Origin: Mesopusillimonas faecipullorum
GTDB taxonomy: Bacteria > Pseudomonadota > Gammaproteobacteria > Burkholderiales > Burkholderiaceae_B
Assembly: GCF_020539505.1 (NCBI RefSeq)
Contig: NZ_JACDXW010000006.1
Location: 124,001 to 188,000 of the forward strand
Direction: 5' to 3'
Length of the DNA: 64,000 nucleotides
In this document: positions 54,627-62,790 of the stretch, in pieces
Position numbering within the stretch: position 1 is the stretch's first letter
Layout: each line of letters begins with the position of its first letter
Notes under the pieces: model-generated
The model's input: the letters and a program-made list of their open reading frames with translations, nothing else
Database searches by the model: none
Told to the model about the DNA's origin: nothing
Made by a program: the position numbers and the translations under genes

Positions 54627-55505
54627 ATGGCTTCGACTCCGTCCGACATAACCCATAGCACGGCTCGAGCATACTTGCTGAGCGTCTTGTTCGTCGTCTC
54701 ATTTTTACCTTTTGCCCCTGCCATCTTCGCCCAAACTTTGGCCATCACCTTCGACGACGGCTTCGATGCTACTCAAGGTAACTCCCAGGCTGTCGAGGAC
54801 AATGCAGCAATACTAGCGGCACTGAAACAGCAAAAAGTACGCGCCATGCTGTTCCCCGCCGGTGTAGTAGCAGACAATGCGGAAAACATGGCGTTGGTGC
54901 GCGCATGGAGCCAAGCTGGCCACCTTATTGGCAACCACACTTATAAGCATGAGTCACTAAGCCAGACCGACACAGCGCTCTATTTTGACGATGTTCTGCG
55001 TGCCCAAAATCTTCTGCAAGTTTTACCGGGCTGGTGTCCTCGCCTGCGTTTCCCCTACTTAGACGAAGGCGGCGACGACAAACAACGCAACTTAGCTTAC
55101 CAATGGCTGGCACAACATGATTACGGCGTAGCAGCGGTCACCATTGCATTACCAGATTGGGATTTCGCGAGGCACTATTTAGAAACCTTACAATCTGGCT
55201 CAGAACATCAGGCCATGACTTTTAGGCAAGATTATCTACAACAGTTATGGGCACAAGCACAAACGCAGGAAGCCAATTGGCGCAAGGAATTGGGCCGCAG
55301 CCCCCCTCATGTGCTGTTGCTGCACGCTAATCACCTGAATGCTGCCATCCTGCCCGACCTGCTGCAGCTCCTCAAAGAAAACGGCTGGCATGTCATTGAT
55401 CCACTGACAGCCTTTCAGGATCCGATTTACCAGCGACACTATGTGCCAAACGGCACGCCAAAGGTAGACGAACCCACCCTCCTACCCATACCAGCATGCC
55501 GCTGA
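54627..55505 (+). CDS. Exported polysaccharide deacetylase (NodB family), second copy
   Basis: A 292-residue NodB-fold protein. It has a signal peptide (ARAYLLSVLFVVSFLPFAPAIFA) ending at an AQT site. The catalytic motifs are LAITFDDGFD and LIGNHTYKHESLS (His-x-x-x-His), then a LRFPYLDEGG segment, and a late LLLHAN with His. It probably removes acetyl groups from exopolysaccharide in the periplasm, as PgaB/IcaB do for other polymers. It follows a 243-bp gap from the GMC gene that must hold two divergent promoters; I found no convincing boxes in it. Confidence 0.87.
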   Translation: MASTPSDITHSTARAYLLSVLFVVSFLPFAPAIFAQTLAITFDDGFDATQGNSQAVEDNAAILAALKQQKVRAMLFPAGVVADNAENMALVRAWSQAGHLIGNHTYKHESLSQTDTALYFDDVLRAQNLLQVLPGWCPRLRFPYLDEGGDDKQRNLAYQWLAQHDYGVAAVTIALPDWDFARHYLETLQSGSEHQAMTFRQDYLQQLWAQAQTQEANWRKELGRSPPHVLLLHANHLNAAILPDLLQLLKENGWHVIDPLTAFQDPIYQRHYVPNGTPKVDEPTLLPIPACR

Positions 55506-55515
55506 CGACACGCCC

Positions 55516-56310
55516 ATGAGCCGACCCTGCCTACAGACACCTACTCAAGCACTGTTCGGCCTGAACATCATGGCGGTCAACTTTGCTCAAGCCGTTGATC
55601 TGCTGACCCGAGCTGGCAACGTTTACTCCGCCCCCGCTCGCGTCGTTGTCACGCCTAACGTCGACCACATTGTCAAGCTCGAGCACAAGCCTGACCTGAA
55701 AGATCTCTATGGAAAAGCTGACTATATTTTCGCGGACGGCATGCCTGTTGTTTGGGCCAGCCGCTTACTCGGCAAACCGTTACCTGAACGCGTCACGGGT
55801 GCTGATCTGTTCGTCGCAATGTGTCATCAAGCGATCGAACTCAAATGGCGTGTTGTACTGCTAGGTGGCAGGCCAGGCGGCGAGGACGAACTCAAGAGCC
55901 GCTTTCAAACCAGCTTCCCCGGCCTGAATATTGAAATTATTAGCCCTTCTATGCGCTTCGACCCTCTAGGCGAAGAAGGCCACCAAGCGGCTGAGCAGAT
56001 ACGCGCTCTGGCACCCAATCTCGTGTTCGTGTGCCTAGGCCTACCCAAGCAAGAGCGCTGGGCGCTACACCATGCTGCCCTGCTACCCGGTGGCGTCCTG
56101 ATGTGCGTAGGTGCAGCCATGGAGTTCGCGCTCGGCCTGCAGTCGCGCGCCCCAATGCGGGTACAGCGCTTAGGTCTAGAATGGCTTTGGCGTCTACTGT
56201 CCAACCCCAGACATCTATGGCGCCGCTATCTGGTGGACGACCCTTACTTTCTCGTGCTCTGCTGGCGCGAATGGCGCGCAGCGCGAGCCCTCAAACAAGA
56301 GCGCACCTGA
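55516..56310 (+). CDS. WecB/TagA/CpsF-family glycosyltransferase (GT26)
   Basis: A 264-residue GT26 enzyme. Family motifs are VVVTPNVDHIVKLE, YIFADGMPVVWASRLLG, RVTGADLF, VVLLGGRPGGEDELK, and LVFVCLGLPKQERWALHH, then LMCVGAAMEFALGLQSRAP and RLGLEWLWRLLSNPRHLWRR. The C-terminal basic region binds the membrane in WecG/TagA relatives. It normally adds the second or a later sugar (often ManNAc-type) to the lipid-linked primer. The ATG lies 10 bases after the deacetylase gene; its stop overlaps the next start. Confidence 0.93.
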   Translation: MSRPCLQTPTQALFGLNIMAVNFAQAVDLLTRAGNVYSAPARVVVTPNVDHIVKLEHKPDLKDLYGKADYIFADGMPVVWASRLLGKPLPERVTGADLFVAMCHQAIELKWRVVLLGGRPGGEDELKSRFQTSFPGLNIEIISPSMRFDPLGEEGHQAAEQIRALAPNLVFVCLGLPKQERWALHHAALLPGGVLMCVGAAMEFALGLQSRAPMRVQRLGLEWLWRLLSNPRHLWRRYLVDDPYFLVLCWREWRAARALKQERT

Positions 56311-57581
56311 TGCGATCAACGCTGACGCAGTTGTCTATCGCAAGTTTGACTCTGACTCTGCCACTCAAGGCCATGGCCCAGGTGTTTCCTCAAGCCATGG
56401 ACTACGTCATGCAGTTGCAAAGCAGCGTCCAATCGAACAGCAACCCAGCTCTGATCACAGAGTCCAATGGCAATCCACAATCTAGCACCGCGCTCATCAA
56501 TACACTCGGGATAGCGGCCCGCATCCCACTTTTGTCTGAGGATACACGCCTGGATCTCGCAGGGGTGGTGGGCAACGCACACTTCAGCAACCAACATCAG
56601 CTTGACTATCAGCCACGTCTGTTCGACGGCACGCTGCACTGGCGTATTGGCCGCCTATTCAGTGGCAAGACTGGTTACCAATATCACCGCGAGCGCTATC
56701 AGTCTGACAGACTCTGGCCCGAAAGCGACACGGTTTCCACGCGTCGCTGGGAGGGCGAGGCGGGCATGAACATTTCGGAAGACTGGACCCTGCCGTTGTT
56801 CAGATTGTTTGACAGCAGCACCCGCTATGGCGCACTACCCAACCAGCAACTCTTCAACCGTAATGAAAAGGGCTGGGAAGTATCAGCCCGCTATCAAGCA
56901 CGACATGGCTCATCCCTCAGCCTGGGCTGGGCGCAAAGCCGAACCACGTTGCCGCTGCGTCACACACTTAACCGCACTGACCTAGACGATGCCTACCGTG
57001 ACCGCGAACTATTTACACAAGCCTATTGGCAATACAGTGTCAAAACGTCTTTCTACGTCAGGGCTGGTTGGCTGCAGCGCCGCTACCAAAATTTTTCCGA
57101 ACGCGACACTAGCCTATTAACCCTGGACACCCAGGCAATCTGGCAATACTCACCCAAGACAGAGCTTCGCCTAGGCCTGTGGCAACGTCCCTACTCCAAC
57201 GACGAAGACCCCAGCATTTCATACTCTACCCGCAGAGGCCTTGGCCTGACGGCCCTGTGGCAAGCTACCCCGAAGCTCTCTTTAACACTCCAAGCTGTCT
57301 ACGAAAACCAGGAAGACACGCGCTTCGACAACCAGCACGTACGTAGCCCACTGACTCGCTACGGATCTCGTCTGAGCTGGAAGGCAGGCCCGAATCTGGA
57401 TGTCATTCTGGATGGTTACCATGCGCGCAAAAGAGGGGCAGATCCCTGGAACCGTTATACGCAAAACGTGGTGCGCCTGGGTATAGTGCTTTACACAGAT
57501 AGTGGTAATGAACGTGTTGCACCGCTACTAAATCCGCTGGCTTGCGGCTGGGCTTATCAAGAAGCCAGCCTTTGCCCCTAA
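56310..57581 (+). CDS. EpsL-like outer-membrane beta-barrel protein
   Basis: A 423-residue exported protein. The signal peptide is STLTQLSIASLTLTLPLKAMA. The mature part is a series of amphipathic strands with many Tyr, Trp and Arg (for example LFSGKTGYQYHRERYQSDRL and AYWQYSVKTSFYVRAGW). This fits the exopolysaccharide-operon protein EpsL and Wzi-like barrels, which act at the cell surface. ATG 56310 shares a base with the preceding stop (TGATG), so it is coupled to the glycosyltransferase. It is convergent with the phosphotransferase gene. Function in export or surface attachment is inferred. Confidence 0.8.
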   Translation: MRSTLTQLSIASLTLTLPLKAMAQVFPQAMDYVMQLQSSVQSNSNPALITESNGNPQSSTALINTLGIAARIPLLSEDTRLDLAGVVGNAHFSNQHQLDYQPRLFDGTLHWRIGRLFSGKTGYQYHRERYQSDRLWPESDTVSTRRWEGEAGMNISEDWTLPLFRLFDSSTRYGALPNQQLFNRNEKGWEVSARYQARHGSSLSLGWAQSRTTLPLRHTLNRTDLDDAYRDRELFTQAYWQYSVKTSFYVRAGWLQRRYQNFSERDTSLLTLDTQAIWQYSPKTELRLGLWQRPYSNDEDPSISYSTRRGLGLTALWQATPKLSLTLQAVYENQEDTRFDNQHVRSPLTRYGSRLSWKAGPNLDVILDGYHARKRGADPWNRYTQNVVRLGIVLYTDSGNERVAPLLNPLACGWAYQEASLCP

Positions 57582-57606
57582 AGCTCCTAGGCCTTTGTAG
57601 CTAGGT

Positions 57607-59022
57607 TTAATACGCATTCCTGTCCCAAACCAAGCGCCATACCGTCGTAAACAAAATGCGTATATCTAGCCCCAATGACCAGTGGGTAATGTAGTAACGG
57701 TCATACTCAACACGCCGCTGCATTTTGTCAAGGGTGTCGGTCTCACCACGTAAGCCATTGACTTGCGCCCACCCGGTAATACCCGGCTTCACCGTATGGC
57801 GCAGCATATAGCCGCGAATCTGATGCCGGTAAAACTCGTTATGCGAGGCGGCATGCGGCCTGGGGCCCACTAGGCTCATCGTGCCTTCCAGCACATTGAA
57901 TAACTGAGGCAGCTCATCCAAAGAGCTGCGGCGCAGAAACCATCCCACCTTGGTCACACGGGCATCCCCTTGACTGGCTTGACGCAATACGCCGTCTTGG
58001 GGGGCATGGACATACATGGAGCGGAATTTGTACACAGTAATGGGTTTGCCGCGTTCCCCGTAGCGCTTCTGCCTATACAGTATCGGCCCCGGGCTACTAA
58101 GCTTGACGGCCAAGGCCGCCAAAAGCATAACCGGCGACAGCAACACAAGCGCTATCCCCGAGAGTAGAAGATCCATGGCGCGCTTCACGTAGCGCGAGGC
58201 ACCCAACATGGTAGTTTCGTGCAAAGCCAGTAGCGAGACGCCTGCAATCTCGGCACCATGCACGGAAAAACCTTCTGAGAGGCGGGGTTCAGGTAAGAAG
58301 TAGATGGAACCCGTGGAGTCGTAAAGGCGATCCACCAAGGCGGCAAAGTCTGGCAAACCCTCACGCTCTTTCAAGGTGACGAACACGATCGCATAACTAT
58401 TTTGCTCTACCTCGGGCACCGCATCGCTATAGTTGCCAAGGTAACGCAGCTCGACCTTGCCACTTGCGGTTTCCAAAGGCTGTGGCTGCGATGCATAGTA
58501 GCCCACGATTTCTATACCCAGTATGGGCGAACGCTGCAATCGCTGGGCCAACTTCAAAGCCTCGGGGCCCAAGCCCACAAACACTGCCCTGCGTCGATTT
58601 GATGGCGAGTTGTTAATCTTGAGCGCCGCTTGGCGTAAGGTAATCAATAACAGCAACTGCAAGGGCAAGACCGCAATAACCCATTGCAGCATCATGGTAC
58701 GCAACACAATCTGGTGTACGTCTTCGTATAAAAAGAAGAAGAACAGGATCATGCCCACCAGCAGCACTCGCGTCCAACGCACTAGGCCTTGGCCCAGCAT
58801 CCAAAGCGCACTGCGTGCGCTGATCATCAGCTGAAACGAATAAAACGCCAAGAAGGCCGTTAACCCCAGCATCAACGGTGTAATGGTGAGGTAGATATCG
58901 CCAATGAGCCCATAATAATGAACCAACACCCAGCTGGCACCACCATTGATTAGGGCGGATACAAGCCCGGACGCCAACAGAAAGGCATGGTTATGCCGCC
59001 CCAGTTTTTCCGGCTGAAACAT
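57607..59022 (-). CDS. Polyprenyl glycosyl-phosphotransferase (WcaJ/EpsB type)
   Basis: A 471-residue membrane protein. Four N-terminal hydrophobic helices and a Rossmann-like middle domain (NRRAVFVGLGPEALKLAQRL) precede the C-terminal sugar-transferase domain. That domain has RYVKRAMDLLLSGIALVLLS, then GPILYRQKRYGERGKPITVY and FRSM, RRSSLDELPQLFNVLEGTMS and VKPGITGWAQVNGLRGETDT. Such proteins move glucose-1-phosphate onto undecaprenyl phosphate to start the repeat unit. Length and layout are typical. The gene lies 8 bases after manC on the same strand. Confidence 0.93.
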   Translation of the reverse strand: MFQPEKLGRHNHAFLLASGLVSALINGGASWVLVHYYGLIGDIYLTITPLMLGLTAFLAFYSFQLMISARSALWMLGQGLVRWTRVLLVGMILFFFFLYEDVHQIVLRTMMLQWVIAVLPLQLLLLITLRQAALKINNSPSNRRRAVFVGLGPEALKLAQRLQRSPILGIEIVGYYASQPQPLETASGKVELRYLGNYSDAVPEVEQNSYAIVFVTLKEREGLPDFAALVDRLYDSTGSIYFLPEPRLSEGFSVHGAEIAGVSLLALHETTMLGASRYVKRAMDLLLSGIALVLLSPVMLLAALAVKLSSPGPILYRQKRYGERGKPITVYKFRSMYVHAPQDGVLRQASQGDARVTKVGWFLRRSSLDELPQLFNVLEGTMSLVGPRPHAASHNEFYRHQIRGYMLRHTVKPGITGWAQVNGLRGETDTLDKMQRRVEYDRYYITHWSLGLDIRILFTTVWRLVWDRNAY

Positions 59023-59030
59023 ACTCCCCC

Positions 59031-60464
59031 CTAGCGACCGTAAGCGTCGTCGAAACGCACGATATCGTCTTCCCCAAGGTAGGGGCCGGATTGCACTTCT
59101 ATCAGTTCCAGCGGAATGGCGCCGGGATTCTCCAACCTATGCATGACGCCCAAGGGGATATAGGTAGACTGGTTTTCTGTCAGCAAGAAGGTTTCCTCGC
59201 CGCGCGTCACCTTTGCCGTCCCCCTGACTACCACCCAGTGTTCAGCACGGTGGTGATGCAATTGCAACGATAGCCTTCCGCCGGGGTGCACGGTAATGCG
59301 CTTGACCTGAAACCGGTCTCCGTCGTCGATGGAGTCGTAGTGCCCCCATGGTCGAAAACCACGGCGTGGCGCGATAGCTTCGGTGCGGCCACGCTCGCGC
59401 AGTTTATCCACGACCTTGCGCACATCTTGCACTTTGTCGCGGGCAGCCACCAGCAAGGCATCAGCCGTATCGACGACCACGACATCATCAAGGCCCAACA
59501 AAGCCACTAAGCGTCCGTCTGCACGAGCGTAAACGTTACGGCAATTTTGAGCCAAGACATCGCCATGCAGCACATTACCTTCTGCATCGGGCTTGCCGAT
59601 ACGCCTTAAGGCATCCCACGAACCTATATCACTCCAACCCGCTTGCAAGGGCACCATAGCAGCATCCGGGGTGCGCTCCATGATGGCGTAATCGATGGAT
59701 TCTGCGGGACAGGCTTTGAAAGCGGCCTCGTCAATGCGGGTGAAATCACCGTCTGATCGAGTCTGCGCCATGGCGGCTCGGCAGGCTTGAAGGATGTCAG
59801 GCCGATAGACAGCAAGCGCTTCGAGGTAGCGCGAGGCCAAGAACAGAAACATACCACTGTTCCAGAAATAACTGCCCTCTTGGATGTACGAGAGGGCGCG
59901 TTGCTCGTCTGGTTTTTCTACAAAGGCTTCAACATTGAGTACAGATGGCGCCTCGCCACCCAGAGCTTGCCCGGCACGTATATAACCGTAACCGGTCTCT
60001 GGATAATCAGGCACGACGCCGAAAGTAACGAATTTTCCGGCCCTGGCTGCGGGCAGCGCTTGCTGAACGGCTTGTGCGAAAGCCTCGTTATCGCCAAGTG
60101 CATGATCCGATGGCAAGACCAATAGAACGGCATCATCGCCATGTTGGACGGCTTGTAAAGCCGCCAGCGCTATAGCCGGCGCCGTATTGCGACCGGTGGG
60201 TTCCAGCATCAATGTACCGTCGCCGGGGAAGCCGGATTGCCGCAGTTGCTCGGCTGCCAAAAAACGATAGGTTTCGTTGGCAACGGCGATAGGGGCCTGA
60301 GGCGCAATCTGGGCCACACGCAACCAGGTTTCCTGAAGCGGAGAACGGCTGTCTAGCAAGGGCAGGAATTGCTTGGGATATTGCTCGCGCGACAATGGCC
60401 AAAGCCGAGTACCCGACCCACCCACAAGCAAAACGGCGCGCAGGGCGGCTACAGCAAGCGTCAT
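59031..60464 (-). CDS. manC: Mannose-1-phosphate guanylyltransferase/phosphomannose isomerase
   Basis: A 477-residue two-domain enzyme making GDP-mannose. The pyrophosphorylase domain starts VLLVGGSGTRLWPLSREQYP and continues LMLEPTGRNTAPAIALAAL and FVEKPDEQRALSYIQEGSYF. The C-terminal cupin is the isomerase-like part (GHYDSIDDGDRFQVKRITV, then HPGGRLSLQLHHHRAEHWVV). A mannose or mannose-derived sugar in the exopolysaccharide is implied; no phosphomannomutase gene is present in the window. A 162-bp gap separates it from the SGNH gene upstream and probably holds its own promoter. It forms a pair with the next gene. Confidence 0.94.
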   Translation of the reverse strand: MTLAVAALRAVLLVGGSGTRLWPLSREQYPKQFLPLLDSRSPLQETWLRVAQIAPQAPIAVANETYRFLAAEQLRQSGFPGDGTLMLEPTGRNTAPAIALAALQAVQHGDDAVLLVLPSDHALGDNEAFAQAVQQALPAARAGKFVTFGVVPDYPETGYGYIRAGQALGGEAPSVLNVEAFVEKPDEQRALSYIQEGSYFWNSGMFLFLASRYLEALAVYRPDILQACRAAMAQTRSDGDFTRIDEAAFKACPAESIDYAIMERTPDAAMVPLQAGWSDIGSWDALRRIGKPDAEGNVLHGDVLAQNCRNVYARADGRLVALLGLDDVVVVDTADALLVAARDKVQDVRKVVDKLRERGRTEAIAPRRGFRPWGHYDSIDDGDRFQVKRITVHPGGRLSLQLHHHRAEHWVVVRGTAKVTRGEETFLLTENQSTYIPLGVMHRLENPGAIPLELIEVQSGPYLGEDDIVRFDDAYGR

Positions 60465-60626
60465 AATCTTTCCAGCAAAAAGTGGGCTCTGTGTGCAATT
60501 TTTGCATGAATTCTTAACGAGTAATAGCTTGGAGCATGGGGCGCCAAGTTATTAAACGCAAAGAATTGACAGAAACCTAAGGGATTAAAGTGCCAACACT
60601 TAAAACACGTTGCCCTAGCTATGCTG

Positions 60627-61295
60627 CTACTTAGCCCGCAAGGCCTGAACCTGAGGTAGTTGCCCCAACTGGCCGACAATAGCCTTGCTCCAGGCGGCAT
60701 AGCCATCGGGCGTGAAATGCTGACCATCGAAGGTGCGCCACTCGCCGGGTTTGGCAAACTTCAGGGAGTCGATATAGACGCAAGGTGCCACATTGCCAGA
60801 CAAAAACTTGGAAGCGCGCTCGACTCGGTCATCCAGCTTATTGTATTTGCCGCCGGCCTTGCCATAAGCAGGGCCTACCCAGACGCAGGTGGTCTTGGTA
60901 GAGGCTATGGCTTTGGTCAGACTGGTAACACCCTGCCATGCCCAAGCCTTGGGAAAAGCGGGGCTGTCATACGAACCCATGGTGTCGCCTATGATCACCA
61001 GCACCACATCGGGTTTGTCTTGGGCAATTAACTGGCCTATAGGCTGGGTTTGGGTACCAGGGCCGCTTACCTTGGCGACCTCTTTGCCTTTTTTCTCGGC
61101 GCCGCAATCTACGGTTTTGGGTTTGACCCAGTCGATAGCGCTGGCACCACAAGCTCCCACAATATGCACTTGCGAAGCGCCTTGCGCATCAAGATCAGCA
61201 TACAAAGTATCCCGCAGCTCGTAAATCATGTGGCTTTCGCCCAGTACCAAAAAGCTTAGCCCAGCCAAAGTTGCGCTTACAGCGGTTACGGCCAT
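60627..61295 (-). CDS. SGNH-fold protein, WssF paralogue in the exopolysaccharide cluster
   Basis: A 222-residue protein close to WssF (34900). Shared landmarks in order are LVLGESHM (Ser nucleophile), GACGASA, KTVDCGAEKKGK, TQTQPIGQLIAQDKPDVVL, VIIGDTMGSYD, FPKAWAWQG, TTCVWVGPAYG, GGKYNKLDDRVERASKFL, CVYIDSLKFAKPGEWR and FDGQHFTPDGYAAW (Asp-His). Cysteine positions are also shared. Start assigned to ATG 61295 with an AAGG site; a longer frame exists to 61346. It likely edits or adds O-acyl groups on the exopolysaccharide. It lies 16 bases after the wza-like gene in the same direction. Confidence 0.82.
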   Translation of the reverse strand: MAVTAVSATLAGLSFLVLGESHMIYELRDTLYADLDAQGASQVHIVGACGASAIDWVKPKTVDCGAEKKGKEVAKVSGPGTQTQPIGQLIAQDKPDVVLVIIGDTMGSYDSPAFPKAWAWQGVTSLTKAIASTKTTCVWVGPAYGKAGGKYNKLDDRVERASKFLSGNVAPCVYIDSLKFAKPGEWRTFDGQHFTPDGYAAWSKAIVGQLGQLPQVQALRAK

Positions 61296-61311
61296 TTTTT
61301 TGCCTTTATGA

Positions 61312-62184
61312 TCAGAACCAACGTTCGTCGACGTAAACCACATCACCTGCCTGAACTACATCGTCCAGGCCCACTTTAATGCTTTCGGTAGCACCCGTTT
61401 TTTCATCCGTGCGCTTAATAGAAATGCGGCGCTCGGAGGCTCGGGGATTAAGCCCTCCGGCCAACGCCACCGCACGCATGACGTTCATGCCGTTTTCCAT
61501 GGGGTAAGCACCAGGGTTATGCACTTCGCCATAAACAAAAAACCGCTTGGCCAATGGCACATATAAGACGTCGCCCGACTGTAAATCGGTGTCTTGCAGC
61601 GCTTGGGTTTGCGCGTCGCGGGTGCCGATGGTCATTTCAATGCGCTGCTCGGCATCACCAGGATGAGCGCCACGCCGCACCAGTACGGCTTGCTCGCTGG
61701 CACCAGGCCGCACACCGCCCGCCAATGCCAAAAGCTCTAGCAGGGACAACTTGCCTTCTATGGCATAGCGCCCTGGGCGATGAACTTCGCCCAGTATGGA
61801 GGCCACTTGGCTACGTACTTGTGCAACTTCGACCGAAACCCTGGGATTGCGTAAATAACCGCCATCGCTCATCCCTTTTTCTATGCGGCGTGCAATGGCG
61901 CTGGGCGATTCGCCGGTCACACGCATTACCCCCAACAAAGGAAGAGTGATTTCGCCGTCTACGGTGATAGTGACGGTGGAAGTAAGGTCGGGATGACCGA
62001 AAACCACGATATTGAGCACATCGCCAGGGCCGACCGCGCTAACCGCTGCCCCCGTCACCGCCATGGTGGCGCCGCGCGACGGCGTACCATCGACCTCGGT
62101 GACCTGTTGCGCCATGGTTAGACCGCTTGCCATAGCCAGCCATATTGCCAGGCAGCTCATTAACATTTTCTGGATCAAAGACAC
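61312..62184 (-). CDS. Polysaccharide export outer-membrane protein (Wza/EpsA type)
   Basis: A 290-residue exported protein. The signal peptide is SCLAIWLAMASGLTMA with no lipobox Cys just after it, so it may not be a lipoprotein, unlike E. coli Wza. The Poly_export domain has SAVGPGDVLNIVVFGHPDL and GEITLPLLGVMRVTGESPSA. Two SLBB domains follow, with SILGEVHRPGRYAIEGKLSL, then LLALAGGVRP, and FVYGEVHNPGAYPMENGMNV, then VALAGGLNPRAS. It would form the outer-membrane channel. It heads the minus unit with the SGNH and manC genes. Confidence 0.92.
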   Translation of the reverse strand: MSLIQKMLMSCLAIWLAMASGLTMAQQVTEVDGTPSRGATMAVTGAAVSAVGPGDVLNIVVFGHPDLTSTVTITVDGEITLPLLGVMRVTGESPSAIARRIEKGMSDGGYLRNPRVSVEVAQVRSQVASILGEVHRPGRYAIEGKLSLLELLALAGGVRPGASEQAVLVRRGAHPGDAEQRIEMTIGTRDAQTQALQDTDLQSGDVLYVPLAKRFFVYGEVHNPGAYPMENGMNVMRAVALAGGLNPRASERRISIKRTDEKTGATESIKVGLDDVVQAGDVVYVDERWF

Positions 62185-62213
62185 GCCCTACTCCCGTAGC
62201 ACCGAAGCCGATA

Positions 62214-62244
62214 ATTGTACCGTTCTGTAAGAAATTTAGGTCAA
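62214..62244 (-). promoter_or_regulatory. Candidate promoter of the export gene
   Basis: On the minus strand TTGACC (62239-62244) and TACAAT (62214-62219) are separated by 19 bases. The -10 is close to consensus but the spacing is long; the -35 lies over the stop codon of the MaoC-like gene. Confidence 0.35.
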
Positions 62245-62690
62245 GCCTGTGGCTTATCAGCTAGATCAAACAAGCTGGTAGCCGTCAGCTCAAGCACCAG
62301 TTCATCGTGCTGATCAAACAATCTCCATGTCCATTTCAGTATTCCCAATTCGGGACGGGACGTGGAACGACGCACAGACAACACCGTGGTTTCCATGCGT
62401 AGCGCATCGCCGGGCCGCACAGGCTTAGTCCATCGCAAGTCTTCAATACCCGGAGACCCAAAAGCCTCTGAATCATGTAAAGCCACGTCCACCAGCATGC
62501 GCATGGCCAAGGCACAGGTCATCCAGCCACTACCAATCAATCCTTCCCAGCGACCTTCTTGGGCACGCTGTGGGTCGGTGTGAAACCACTGTGGGTCGTA
62601 GCGTCTGGAGAACGCCAACATTTCTTCTTCTCCGACCACGACAGGTGGATGGGTGATGACCATGCCTTCCTTAAACGCTGCGAACTTCAT
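62241..62690 (-). CDS. MaoC-like hotdog dehydratase
   Basis: A 149-residue single hotdog-fold protein. The motif RRYDPQWFHTDPQRA contains the Asp-His dyad of MaoC-type enoyl-CoA hydratases, then the GWMTCALAMRMLVD helix follows. RPGDALRMETTVLSVRRS also fits the family. It probably acts on a CoA ester in fatty or aromatic acid breakdown. It lies 100 bases after boxA's terminator region, on the same strand. The exact substrate is not visible. Confidence 0.85.
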   Translation of the reverse strand: MKFAAFKEGMVITHPPVVVGEEEMLAFSRRYDPQWFHTDPQRAQEGRWEGLIGSGWMTCALAMRMLVDVALHDSEAFGSPGIEDLRWTKPVRPGDALRMETTVLSVRRSTSRPELGILKWTWRLFDQHDELVLELTATSLFDLADKPQA

Positions 62691-62734
62691 ATGCTTGTCT
62701 CTCCTGGATAAACTTGTCTATCGTGAATTCAGCG

Positions 62735-62764
62735 AAAAAAGGCCACGACAAAACTGCCGTGGCC
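62735..62764 (-). terminator. Intrinsic terminator of boxA
   Basis: The stem GGCCACG / CGTGGCC (62741-62747 and 62758-62764) has a 10-base loop. On the minus strand it is followed by six Ts (A-run 62735-62740). It lies about 27 bases after the boxA stop. Confidence 0.85.
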
Positions 62765-62790
62765 CTTCTGGGGTGAGCAAACAAACGAGA

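Noticed and set aside
60465-60626. Sigma54 promoter before manC (TGGCAC on the minus strand)
   Set aside because: The GC pair at -12 is missing at the required distance, so the match is only to half of the site.
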